The position numbers and the translations under genes are program-made. Under the pieces are notes generated by a model. The model saw only the letters and a list, made by a program, of their open reading frames with translations, was not told the DNA's origin and did no database searches. Below, in pieces: positions 16,821 through 25,900 of a stretch of 64,000 nt of DNA. Within the stretch, counting starts at the first letter, position 1; each line of letters begins with the position of its first letter. The stretch lies in the NCBI RefSeq assembly GCF_000421585.1, contig NZ_ATXH01000002.1, positions 1 through 64,000 on the forward strand, in the 5' to 3' direction. The DNA is from Thermodesulfatator atlanticus DSM 21156 (GTDB lineage: Bacteria > Desulfobacterota > Thermodesulfobacteria > Thermodesulfobacteriales > Thermodesulfatatoraceae).

Positions 16821-18181
16821 CCGTAATTGAAGTGAAGGCCCTTTCCTACCGCTACCCCAAAAGCCCGGGCTCAAACTTAAAAGACATAAGTTTTGCGGTA
16901 AGACAGGGCGAAATCTTTTTACTTGCAGGAGAAACCGGCTCAGGCAAAAGCACCCTTATTTCCGTGCTCTGCGGGCTTATTCCCCATGAGGCCGGAGGCG
17001 AATTTAAAGGCCTGGTAAAAGTCCTTGGAAAAACCTGGCCTATCTCGCCTGTTAAGCTCTTTCCAGAGGTGACCGTGGTGTTTCAGAGCCCAGCAGAGCA
17101 GCTTCTGGCAGACACGGTCTTTGCCGAAGTGGCCTTTGGCCTTGAAAATCTCGGGCTTTCTAAAGAAGTGGTCACTAAACGGGTAAAGAAGGCCCTTGCT
17201 GAAGTCGGGCTTTCGGGATACGAAGCCCGGGAAATTTCTTCCCTTTCAGGCGGGGAGCGCCAGCGGGTGGCCATCGCCCAGGCCCTTGCGGTTTCGCCAA
17301 AGCTACTTTTGCTTGATGAGCCCCTTTCCCAGCTTGACCCTATGGCCGCACAAACTGTTATGGGTATTTTGAAAAGACTTGCCTCACAGGGCATGACCAT
17401 CGTCATTGCCGAACACCGCCTGGAATATGTCCTGCCAAGGGTTGATCGGCTACTTTATCTCGAAGAGGGTAGGCCCAAGTTCCTTGGCAAACCAAAAGAT
17501 TTTACGCCTCCTAAAAAGGAGGTTAAACCCCTGCCCTCCCCGCCTAAAGGGCAAAAGGCCGTTGAGATCAAAAACCTGTACTTTTCCTACCCTAAAAGAC
17601 CGCCTCTTTTTAGCGGGCTAAACTTTTCTTTTTACCAAGACGAAAAGGTGGCCCTCCTTGGGCCAAATGGTTCGGGAAAGACTACCTTCTTGCATCTTCT
17701 GGCCGGATTAAAAAAGCCTGTTAAGGGCGAGATACGCTACCTCCTACCCCAAGACCGAAAAAGGCTTGCCCTTGGTCTTTTGCTCCAGGACCCAGACCTC
17801 ATGCTCATCCGCACCAAAGTAGCCGAAGAACTCTCTTTTTCCCTGGAAAACCTCGGCTTTACCAGAAAGGAAATAGAGCCTCGGGTGTCTCAGGTAGCAA
17901 AGATGCTTCATCTTTTTGATAAGCTTAAACGCGCGCCCTTTTCCCTTTCCCGTGGGGAACGCCTGCGGGTAGCCCTTGGCGCGCTACTTACCGGGCGTCC
18001 TCAGGTGCTTTTGCTTGATGAACCCACCACCGCCCAGGATCCCCAAAACGCCCTGCGCTTATTTAAGGCCATAGGGGCAGAGCTTGTCGTCTTTTCCACC
18101 CACGACGAAGACCTGGCATACGCCCTTGCCACCCGCATTTTGCGCTTTGAAAAAGGAAAGATTGAGGAGGAAACGCGGTGA
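16817..18181 (+). CDS. ECF transporter ATPase with two fused ABC domains (EcfA-EcfA')
   Basis: One 454-residue chain carries two complete ABC domains. The first has GETGSGKST, LSGGERQRVAIAQAL and LLLDEPLSQLDP; the second has GPNGSGKTT, LSRGERLRVALG and LLLDEPTTAQDP. ECF transporters need an ATPase pair and fusion of the two is known. The ATG at 16817 overlaps the previous stop by four bases (ATGA) and the stop overlaps the next start (GTGA), so translation is coupled through the whole transporter operon. It drives the S component and EcfT encoded on either side. Confidence 0.92.
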   Translation: MTVIEVKALSYRYPKSPGSNLKDISFAVRQGEIFLLAGETGSGKSTLISVLCGLIPHEAGGEFKGLVKVLGKTWPISPVKLFPEVTVVFQSPAEQLLADTVFAEVAFGLENLGLSKEVVTKRVKKALAEVGLSGYEAREISSLSGGERQRVAIAQALAVSPKLLLLDEPLSQLDPMAAQTVMGILKRLASQGMTIVIAEHRLEYVLPRVDRLLYLEEGRPKFLGKPKDFTPPKKEVKPLPSPPKGQKAVEIKNLYFSYPKRPPLFSGLNFSFYQDEKVALLGPNGSGKTTFLHLLAGLKKPVKGEIRYLLPQDRKRLALGLLLQDPDLMLIRTKVAEELSFSLENLGFTRKEIEPRVSQVAKMLHLFDKLKRAPFSLSRGERLRVALGALLTGRPQVLLLDEPTTAQDPQNALRLFKAIGAELVVFSTHDEDLAYALATRILRFEKGKIEEETR

Positions 18182-19008
18182 AAAGTCTTCATCCTTATAC
18201 GAAATTCATCCTGGTCTTTGTTATTTCCGGGCTCTCGGTGCTCTTAGACCAGGCTTTTTCTCTTATGGCTCTGGCCCTGGGGTCGGTATTTTTGTTTTTG
18301 GCTGCCTGGCCCTCAAGAAGCTGGTTAAAAGGCTTTTTTCTTCTGGTTTCTACTACTGTCTGGGGCATCATGGTAAGTCAGGGGCTCTTTTATCAGGACT
18401 TCCCGCGCACCATCGTCTTTTGTCTTGTGCCTCCAAGTGAGACCTTCCCCGGGCTTTGCTTTATCAAGGAGGGCTTTCGTTACGGGCTCATTCAAAGCCT
18501 GCGTTTTGTGGCGACCCTTTCGGTCGGGGCCTATCTCATAAATTCAACCTCTACTGAAATGCTTTTTCGGGCTGTGGGGGCGCTTCCTTTGCCCAGAGGC
18601 TTAAGCCTTATGGCCGCGGCCTCGGTGCGGGCGCTTCCCCGTCTTGCTGAGGATTTGCATCTGGTGCGCCAGGCTTTAAGGCTAAGGGGTTATCGGCCTT
18701 TTCAACGTGGTCTCATCTACACCCTGCGCACGGAAATGGCCGTGGTGTATCCGCTTCTCGTTAGGGCGATAAGGGACTCGCGTACCCTTGCGGATACGCT
18801 TCTAACCAGAGGCTTTGATCCCCTGGCCCCGGCTAAAAATTACTTTTTGCCGCCCTGGCCGTGGATGGAAAGGGCCCTTTCCCTGGTGCTTATGGGATTA
18901 CTTTTGGCGATTTTTTTGGGGAAAATACTTTTTTGGGCCTATCTTCAGGGGGTGTTTTATGCCGAGGTGCTTAGGCCTTTTTATGCTTTTTTTCGTAAAT
19001 ACGTTTAG
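18178..19008 (+). CDS. ECF transporter transmembrane coupling protein EcfT (CbiQ-like)
   Basis: A 276-residue membrane protein with several hydrophobic helices and two cytoplasmic Ala/Leu-Arg-Gly style coupling motifs, QALRLRGYRP and DTLLTRGFDP, spaced as in EcfT/CbiQ. These helices contact the two ABC domains. The GTG start overlaps the ATPase stop. A last hydrophobic helix (LVLMGLLLAIFLGKILFWA) sits near the C terminus. It completes an S-AA'-T set. Confidence 0.88.
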   Translation: MKSLHPYTKFILVFVISGLSVLLDQAFSLMALALGSVFLFLAAWPSRSWLKGFFLLVSTTVWGIMVSQGLFYQDFPRTIVFCLVPPSETFPGLCFIKEGFRYGLIQSLRFVATLSVGAYLINSTSTEMLFRAVGALPLPRGLSLMAAASVRALPRLAEDLHLVRQALRLRGYRPFQRGLIYTLRTEMAVVYPLLVRAIRDSRTLADTLLTRGFDPLAPAKNYFLPPWPWMERALSLVLMGLLLAIFLGKILFWAYLQGVFYAEVLRPFYAFFRKYV

Positions 19009-20440
19009 CTTCTTGCTAGCTGCTAAGGGGGCTTTGGCCTACGATTTGAAAAAAGTTAAGGCCTTTGGGCTTGAGCTTTTGTGGGAAAAAGAGCTTGAAG
19101 ACGTATCTTTTTATGCCCGTGCTGGGCATCCTGCAGACGCCTGTTTGCGCTTTTCAAAAAACGGCAAAATGCTTGCCCTTGGCACCTTTACCGGAAGGCT
19201 CATGCTCTTTTCCGCAGAAAGCGGGCGTCTCATCTGGGAAAAGCGAGTCCCTGAAGGCATGGTAAAAAGGGTGGCCTTTTCAGAGGACGGCCGCGTGCTT
19301 TACTACGGGGCCCAGAGCCCGGACGCCGAAGTCTGCGCCCTTGAAACCAAAACAGGAAAAAGGCTTTGGTGTTTTAACACCGCTAAAAGCCTTGAGCGCG
19401 GCACCCCGGCCGCCCCGGGCGACATCTATGGTGTTTATCAACTGCCTGGCATTTACCGGCTAAAGGTGCTTCGTAATGGTGATCTCCTGGTGCTTGGGCT
19501 TCATTCCTGGTATGACGAGGAAAAGAGCACCTGGCGCAGGCTTTCACGCCTTTGGCGGCTAAGCCCTGCTGGCCAGGTGCGCTGGGCCTACCCTAAAGAC
19601 GGCCCGGCCCCGGTGACCATGATCTATGCTGATGCTGACCACAAAGGCCAGGTGGTGGCTACCGTTACCCTTATGCCCTCTGAGTATGAGGGGGACAGGC
19701 AAAAACCCGGGCCACCTCCCCAAAGCTTTGTTGCTCTTTCTGGACGTAGCGGCAAAGAAATTTTTATTTACCAGCTTACGCCGCTTAAACCCTATTTTAA
19801 GCGGGTTTCTGCCTGGGAGTCTGTTGCCGTAAGCCCTGACGGCCACTTTGGGGCCCTGGGGGCAAGCGATGGCAGGCTCTTTATCTTTGACCTTAAGGCC
19901 AAAAGGCTACTTCACACCTTAAACCTTGCTACACCCATTGTAATTGGCGGCTTTCCGGTTGCTGCAAGTCTAAGCTACGGGACTTTTGGCGCAAACGGCA
20001 TTTTCTACGTGGTCTCAGGGGAGAGCACCCTTCCTTACGGCCTTCCCATGGCCGGAGACAAGCCTGCCGGCCCACACCCCAAAGCCCGGATGCTCTTTGC
20101 CGTTGAGCCTGCAAGTGCCAAAGTCCTCTGGCAGTTCCCCTCGCCTTTTAAGCTTCAGGGGGTAGCCGTTGACCCGCAAGGGAAAACCCTTGCCGTGGCG
20201 GCGGCGGCTTTCAGGCGTGAAGACGTAAGGGTGCGGCAGTTTGGCGTGCTCGTCTTTGACCTGACCCGGCCAGGAGGAGGCCTTACAAGGTTTGCCGGCT
20301 ATTTCCCCACCCTTGGACCATGCTTTTTTCACCTTGCCGTGTCTCCTGACAGCCGCCTGATTGCGGTGGTGGAAAACCCCTGGCAGGATGAGATGGGAAA
20401 GATGTTTGGCTCATACCGCCTGCTGGTGCTAAAACGCTAG
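18959..20440 (+). CDS. Exported beta-propeller (WD40/PQQ-like) protein
   Basis: About 493 residues. The ATG at 18959 follows GGGGGTG and starts a signal-like leader (LGLFMLFFVNTFSFLLAAKGA); the gene overlaps ecfT by 50 bp. The rest is repeated blades with patterns such as LALGTFTGRLMLFSAESG, VAFSEDGRVLYYGAQ, VAVSPDGHFGALGASDGRLFIF and VAVDPQGKTLAVAAAAF, characteristic of WD40 or PQQ-type propellers. Its role is unknown. As the last gene of the corrinoid transporter operon it may be a periplasmic partner of the S-component fusion, but this is only context. Confidence 0.75.
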   Translation: MPRCLGLFMLFFVNTFSFLLAAKGALAYDLKKVKAFGLELLWEKELEDVSFYARAGHPADACLRFSKNGKMLALGTFTGRLMLFSAESGRLIWEKRVPEGMVKRVAFSEDGRVLYYGAQSPDAEVCALETKTGKRLWCFNTAKSLERGTPAAPGDIYGVYQLPGIYRLKVLRNGDLLVLGLHSWYDEEKSTWRRLSRLWRLSPAGQVRWAYPKDGPAPVTMIYADADHKGQVVATVTLMPSEYEGDRQKPGPPPQSFVALSGRSGKEIFIYQLTPLKPYFKRVSAWESVAVSPDGHFGALGASDGRLFIFDLKAKRLLHTLNLATPIVIGGFPVAASLSYGTFGANGIFYVVSGESTLPYGLPMAGDKPAGPHPKARMLFAVEPASAKVLWQFPSPFKLQGVAVDPQGKTLAVAAAAFRREDVRVRQFGVLVFDLTRPGGGLTRFAGYFPTLGPCFFHLAVSPDSRLIAVVENPWQDEMGKMFGSYRLLVLKR

Positions 20441-20538
20441 CTCGCAACCGTATTTCCTTCCTCACTTGGCTTTCGAGAGTGAGCTTCTAAGCATCATTGT
20501 GGCATTCCTGAACCGAAGGCGAAGGATTCACCGAAAGG

Positions 20539-20598
20539 GGATCCGTTCCCATTTTTCGCTGCGAAAAATAGGAACGGATCCCAGGCGTTTTGCAAAGG
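20539..20598 (-). repeat. Hairpin repeat, copy D (partial, inverted)
   Basis: The core GGATCCGTTCCC...GGAACGGATCC spans 20539-20582 and is followed by GTTTTGCAAAGGC, a remnant of one terminal repeat. The stem reads TTCCC/TAGGAA, the reverse-orientation pattern. It lies between two convergent genes. Confidence 0.85.
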
Positions 20599-20605
20599 CA
20601 TCAAA

Positions 20606-21394
20606 TCAATCGTTATCATGTTCTTCATGTTCATCATCATCCTCATGATGATCGTTCTCGTATCCATGATCATCATCTTCCTGTCCACCTTCTTCATGCT
20701 CTTCGATGGCTTCAACCTCTCCATTTTTTTCAAATGCATGTTCTGCCTCAACAGGGGGTAGGCTATAAGCTAATAAACTAAGGAGAAAAGAACATAAAAA
20801 CCAAACAAGAATAAAGCTTTTATGAAAACCTGTTAACCTTACATCTTCGCCTTCAATGTTTTTATATCCTGTAAATATCGATTGGAAAGTTCCTGATTCT
20901 TTATGAAAGATCTGATAAATAATGACTCCTATCAAATGAATAAAAACTAAAAATAAAGAAAAGTTTGCTAGTGATTCGTGAAAATCTTCAAGGAATTCTT
21001 TGTTAAACCCTAAAGAATACATTTTGCTTTCGGTAACGTATAGTATAAAACCAGAGATAGAAGTCAAGAAAACTGTCGCTAAGATAAGTAACATAACAAC
21101 GGAAGCAATAGGATTATGACCAGGATAAGCTGTAGATTTAGAAAGATAGTTTTTAATAAAATTGGTAAGTTCAGCAAGCCCTAAGGGGAAATCCTTGAAG
21201 TTTGAGTATCTTGGGCCGAAAATGCCAAACAAAATACGAAAAAATACTAACGAACCAGCAAGAGCTCCAAAAGTATAGTGTATGTTATGAGACTTTTCAA
21301 AGTCACCTGTTAAATAAGCAACAGCAAACCCCAAACCCATTAACCAATGAAAAACCCTTGTAGGTAGTGACCATATATAAGTCTTCTCCCTCAC
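20606..21394 (-). CDS. Cytochrome b561-type membrane protein with His/Asp/Glu-rich tail
   Basis: About 262 residues of the Ni-hydrogenase-type cytochrome b family. Putative haem ligands are His in TRVFHWLMGLGF, HNIHYTFGALAG, EDFHESLANF and FIHLIGVIIY, on four transmembrane helices. The GTG at 21394 is preceded by a perfect AAGGAGG; a longer frame to 21484 lacks this. The last 35 or so residues are almost only Glu, Asp and His (for example DDDHGYENDHHEDDDEHEEH), a likely metal-binding tail. No partner oxidoreductase gene adjoins it. It shuttles electrons between a periplasmic donor and quinone, by family analogy. Confidence 0.85.
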   Translation of the reverse strand: MREKTYIWSLPTRVFHWLMGLGFAVAYLTGDFEKSHNIHYTFGALAGSLVFFRILFGIFGPRYSNFKDFPLGLAELTNFIKNYLSKSTAYPGHNPIASVVMLLILATVFLTSISGFILYVTESKMYSLGFNKEFLEDFHESLANFSLFLVFIHLIGVIIYQIFHKESGTFQSIFTGYKNIEGEDVRLTGFHKSFILVWFLCSFLLSLLAYSLPPVEAEHAFEKNGEVEAIEEHEEGGQEDDDHGYENDHHEDDDEHEEHDND

Positions 21395-21524
21395 GATTAT
21401 CCTCCTTTTCTTACCTGTACCCTTTACTGAAGAGAATGCTAACGAAGCTCTTTCCGAGAAGTTTCGTTTACTATTTTCTCGCAAATAATACGGAAAACAC
21501 CTGGTATAGCAAGGCTTGGCTTTT

Positions 21525-21557
21525 TTAGTATTCGATTAGTATTTATTAAATTAGTAT
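21525..21557. promoter_or_regulatory. Three TTAGTAT heptamers upstream of cytochrome b561
   Basis: TTAGTAT occurs at 21525, 21536 and 21551 within a gene-free stretch of about 300 bp (21395-21691) that must hold the cytochrome gene promoter. Spacings of 11 and 15 bp could suit a regulator, but the DNA is AT-rich and chance is possible. Confidence 0.3.
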
Positions 21558-21691
21558 ATAAAAAATTGAAATGCAATCTTTTCTATCCAGTCTATACCAA
21601 AAAAATTTCCAAGGGAGGCAGCGTTGCTGAAAAAAACAGCAGGTTCTGGCAATGACTGGCAGGACGAGATAAGCAGCTCAATAAAAAATAT

Positions 21692-22291
21692 TTATCTTCT
21701 TTGCAAAAGTCTTAGGATTTCTTTAGCAAATTCCTTGGCATAATCGGGAGATTTAGCCGTAATAATCTTTCCCTGGACAATCACGCCCCGTGGATCGTAA
21801 ATGGCACCATATTTTTTTAGCTCCTCAATAGCCGCTTCCGCCGGCCAACAGGTAGCCTTTTTACCTTTTAAAATACCTGCCTGGGCCAAAACCACCGGAG
21901 AAAGACAAATAGCACCTACCACTTTGTTCTCTTTGTAAAATTCTTTAACCAGGGAAATGAGAGTTTTATTTCCCCATAGATACTTTGGAGCCCCTACTCC
22001 ACCAGCTATTAAAAGAGCAAGATATTTATTAGGATTAATATCTGAAAGGGTTTTGCTAACTTGTATCTCTGTGCCAAACATCCCCGTAGCTTTGCCCTGC
22101 TTAATAGAAACTACATCTACCTGAAAGCCATGTTTTTCAAGTATTTTTTTGGGTTCAAAGAGTTCTTCTTCCCGGAAGCCGTGTTGAGCAATCACAATTG
22201 CTACTTTGGGACTATCTTTGGCGAAGACAGCAGTTTCCAAAAAAGGGATTAAAAACAAAAGCAAAGAAAAAATCAGCAAAAACTTTTTCAT
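21692..22291 (-). CDS. Exported DJ-1/PfpI family protein
   Basis: A 199-residue protein with a clear signal peptide (MKKFLLIFSLLLFLIPFLET, cleavage near VFAK). The DJ-1/PfpI fold follows, with the conserved Glu in GFREEELFEP, the IAGGVGAPKYLW segment and the nucleophile Cys in VGAICLSPVVLAQAG. Family members act as deglycases, chaperones or peptidases; export to the periplasm is less common. It appears to stand alone on the minus strand after the small gene at 22346. The exact activity cannot be set from sequence. Confidence 0.88.
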   Translation of the reverse strand: MKKFLLIFSLLLFLIPFLETAVFAKDSPKVAIVIAQHGFREEELFEPKKILEKHGFQVDVVSIKQGKATGMFGTEIQVSKTLSDINPNKYLALLIAGGVGAPKYLWGNKTLISLVKEFYKENKVVGAICLSPVVLAQAGILKGKKATCWPAEAAIEELKKYGAIYDPRGVIVQGKIITAKSPDYAKEFAKEILRLLQRR

Positions 22292-22345
22292 GGTCCCCCC
22301 TGAAAAATTTTTCAGAAAGGCTCTGTGATCAACTATTATTAAGTA

Positions 22346-22768
22346 TTAAGAACCTTCCTGCGAAGCACGCTGGTAGGCCTCACTAAGTCTTTCTTCCAGA
22401 TAGGCTAATAATTCTTCTTTGAAATCTTCTAGATCAAAACAACGTGCATCCTCTCCCAAAAGACCTCCAGGCACAAAATTGCCAAGTTCTTTGGGATCAG
22501 AAATTAAGGCATCGTAAAAACAAACTGAAAGCCAGCGGTTAGAGGGATCATCGTCGATTACATCAATCATGACAAAAAGAGGACGTTTATTTTGTTGTGG
22601 GTGTTTACCCCTAAGCGAATAAGTAATTCCAGGCCGGGCCTTAAATGATATTTCCACCCCTTCTAGCGCCTCTAAGGCCTTGCGCAGGCGAAGAAAGGCC
22701 TCCTTGGCAGGAGAAGGAGCCCAGTTTTTTAGAAGGTCTTCAAGTTCTTGCAATTCTTGGCTTGTCAT
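22346..22768 (-). CDS. Uncharacterised soluble protein of 140 residues
   Basis: A well-formed gene with GGAGGG before the ATG at 22768; I do not recognise the family. It is acidic and has an alpha-beta-alpha layout: N-terminal helices (TSQELQELEDLLKNW), a central sheet (GVEISFKARPGITYSLRG, LFVMIDVID, WLSVCFYD), an acidic loop and a long C-terminal helix. The central part recalls small YdhG/DUF1801-like proteins, but I am not sure. Its start is followed upstream by repeat copy E and the 3' end of the giant secreted protein gene. Confidence 0.65.
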   Translation of the reverse strand: MTSQELQELEDLLKNWAPSPAKEAFLRLRKALEALEGVEISFKARPGITYSLRGKHPQQNKRPLFVMIDVIDDDPSNRWLSVCFYDALISDPKELGNFVPGGLLGEDARCFDLEDFKEELLAYLEERLSEAYQRASQEGS

Positions 22769-22849
22769 TATAAATCCCTCCAAAGCTTAATGTGATTGTG
22801 TTGCAATTTTCTAATAAGACTTCGATGGCGTCAACTAATTTTAATAGGA

Positions 22850-22977
22850 GAGAGCTTTGCAAAACACCTTTTCTTAAGGCCCGTTCAGGATCAGTTCCTA
22901 TTTTTCGTTCCGAAAAATGGGAACGGATCCCTGCGGTTTGTTTGCAATACTGATCCTGACAATTTTGCAAAGGTCTC
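22850..22977 (+). repeat. Hairpin MITE-like element, copy E (128 bp)
   Basis: It runs from GAGAGCTTTGCAAAA to TTTTGCAAAGGTCTC with one mismatch in the left terminal repeat. The core starts GGATCAGTTCC, breaking the first BamHI-like GGATCC site and one stem pair. It ends nine bases from the stop of the 1381-residue protein gene. Confidence 0.9.
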
Positions 22978-22985
22978 TTAGGAAT

Positions 22986-25900
22986 TTACCGTATAATGAT
23001 CGACTTTTTCCCCGAATTATTAGTTTTATCAGTCTCAGAAATGAGGTTTTCTCGATCGACTATAACTTTTAAGTCAAACCTTTGTGGCCTCTCGGGAGCT
23101 AATACTCGGAATATTACGAGCTTGCGTTTACCTTTTGCAACGTTTGAAACTAATTTTTTGGCAATCAAGTCCTCTCCAAAATAAAGCTCCACGGCAAAAG
23201 GTTTCTGGACATTGGCAGAGCCGACATTTTCTATCAATACGGTAACTTTCACACGTCTTTCATGGCGCCAGTATCGGGGAGTAACAACGCGTTTTACCAC
23301 CAAATCTGCTAAAACTTTAGGCGGTGTTTCGTGACACTCCTCCTCGTACCAAAAGCCGCCAGCGTTTGCACACTCATCAGGAGAAAAGCAAGCATTTAAA
23401 TTCCCTGGTGCACAAAGAAGGGGTTGCCACTCATCTGCTCCCACATCAGGCAATCCCTGACGGGCTATGCCATCTATGTCGTAAACCAGATCGTCTCCGA
23501 GAGAAATTCCTTGATCTACCAGCTCAGGAACTTCGTAAGCAAGATGAAGGTCTCCAGCCTCAGGATCCCTGAACCATTCCGCTTGGGCTAATACCGTTTT
23601 TCTTTCCTCTGCGCTTCCTCCACGATAGGTTACCGGCTTATAAAGCAGATTGTTGGCCAAAAAAGCTTGGGTATCCTGGTAACGGAGATCAATGCTAGCA
23701 AAGGAATCATGATCGGGCGTAAATATGGTGTTGTTTAAAACTTTTACGTCCTTGGCACCCCAAAGGCCGATACCGGTATCAAACAAATGGTTGATATCAG
23801 CAAATATAAAGTTATTGCGCACTACTCCCCCAATGTGAGGGGCAAAATAATTTAAATCTGGGTAATTACGCAGGCGATTGCTACCAAGACCTAACTGTAT
23901 CCCTACCGGACAATTTATAATTTTGTTGTTTTCGATAATAGTGTCCCGGGAACCTTGCCAAAAAAGTATTGCCTGAGGAAGACTTCGGCCAGGCAAACAA
24001 TATATGTTTTTGAACTCATTATTAACCACACGCCAACCTCTGGCTTTTAAGGCGTCAATCCCGTTGGTATAGCAAGCACCGTTGCCAAAAGGATCACGAA
24101 TATTGATACGTCCTTCATCAGTATATTCTAAAAGGGAGTTAGCAAGGATTCCATAGTCGTTCATGTCGCCTTGAGCACTAGGATTGATCTTGACTAGTTG
24201 TTCACCACAATCCAGAAGGTGGAGATTCAGTAATTTTACGTAATGTCCGTTTCCACCCAAGTGAATAGCATGATATTTAGCGCGTTTGATTGTTAAATCA
24301 GCTATGGTTGCCTTAGGTGCTAAAATACCTATAATTTCCCCTACCTTGAAATCACCATCAAGTATCACTTTTTCTCGATTTCCCGAAAAAGATCTAATTG
24401 TTATCCCCTCTTTGCGGATCCAAATCGTTTTATTTAACTTGTAATAGCCATCTTCAAGTAAAATGGTGCTATAGGGAGGTGCACTTGCCACAATAGAAGG
24501 TAGGGCTTCAGCCTCTTCAGGAGAAACAACAATTTTTTGCGCCTCAGAGACTTCTTCGTCTTCTGTGGTGGGTATCGGCAATCTTTCAGGATGAACGGTA
24601 AGGATATAGTTTTTTCGAACTGTTTGTCCTGAACTATCACTAATAGTTATTTCAAAAATATAAGAGCCTTCTTTTTGTGGGGTTCCAGCTATTTCTCCTG
24701 TTTTTTCATCGAAAAAAAGTCCCGGAGGTAAGGAGCCATTGGTCAAGGCAAAATAGTAAGGTTTGATTCCTCCTGTTGCTTTAATTGCCAAAGTTGCCGA
24801 GCGTCCAACAACCAAAGGTTCATCGATTTCCAAGGGATTTAGGACCAAAGAGAAATTGTTTTCGGAAATCAAAATCCTGTTGGCAGTCTTTTTAACTATT
24901 ACACCTGGAAGGGTCAAAAGTCCGTATTCATCAGGAAAAACTTTTCCCTCCTGAATAACGGTATTGCTTTTTAGATCAATATTACGCCAGTGATAAGTAC
25001 GACCCTTCTTAACACTAAACCGCTGTAAGCGTCTCGGGGTTATGTCTACCGTACAGGAATCTTTAGGAGCTTTTTGAGAAAGGTAAACCGTGATTTCCCA
25101 GCTTGATTGTTCGTCCACAAGATCGTTTGTTTTCCAGAGAAGATAATAATTGATCTGGCCCTTTTCTGGAGCTTCTTCAGGGGTTTCCCCCAGAGGTGTA
25201 TCAAGAGAACAGTTAGTAAAAGCAGGAAGACTTTGATCCTTGCGTATCAAGATAGTCGGCGTACGGTCCCCTCCTCCTGGGAAATGTGCTCGACAACCAT
25301 GTCCGCTCATATCCCAGCGAAAAACAAATGGCCGCTTGGTGGCTATCATAGCCTTTACAACTTTCCAAGCCTGTGGCCAACCAATAGCGTTGTCATTTCG
25401 ACCATTGGCAAAAACGATAAAAGGAGTTTCCTTTGTGACGTTTTGATAGAGCCACCGTTCAGTATCCCAATAAGTATATGCATCAAGTCCAGTGTCATCG
25501 TATGGTATGTTCCAGGAAGGATAGCCAAAAACCTTATAAAAACTATTGGTAAAACCTGGACTCTCTTTGGGAATGTAAATTCCCACACCAGCTTTAACAT
25601 AGGCAAAGTAATTTCCAGCACGCACCCCCCACATCACAGCCCCTGAGCCACCCATAGAGCGGCCAGATAGAATTATACGTTCGGGATCTATCTGCCAGTG
25701 TTTGGCTACAAAGTCGTTAACAAATGAAAGAATGCGCCTTTGGTTATAATTTTCGACAGTGGTGTCCGTATAATTGAGATAGGTACCATAAGCAGTGCTA
25801 TAGGCTGTCCACCAATCATAAGGCCTTTGGTTAGTGGTGACCAAGAGAGAACCTTTTTCTGCTTCGTACCACCAGAGATAACCTGAAAGAAGAGAACCAC

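Noticed and set aside
22740-22970. Open frames across the hairpin repeats as small proteins
   Set aside because: The same peptide (for example GTDPE, VPIFRNEK) recurs at every copy because it is a translation of the repeat; no ribosome sites fit.
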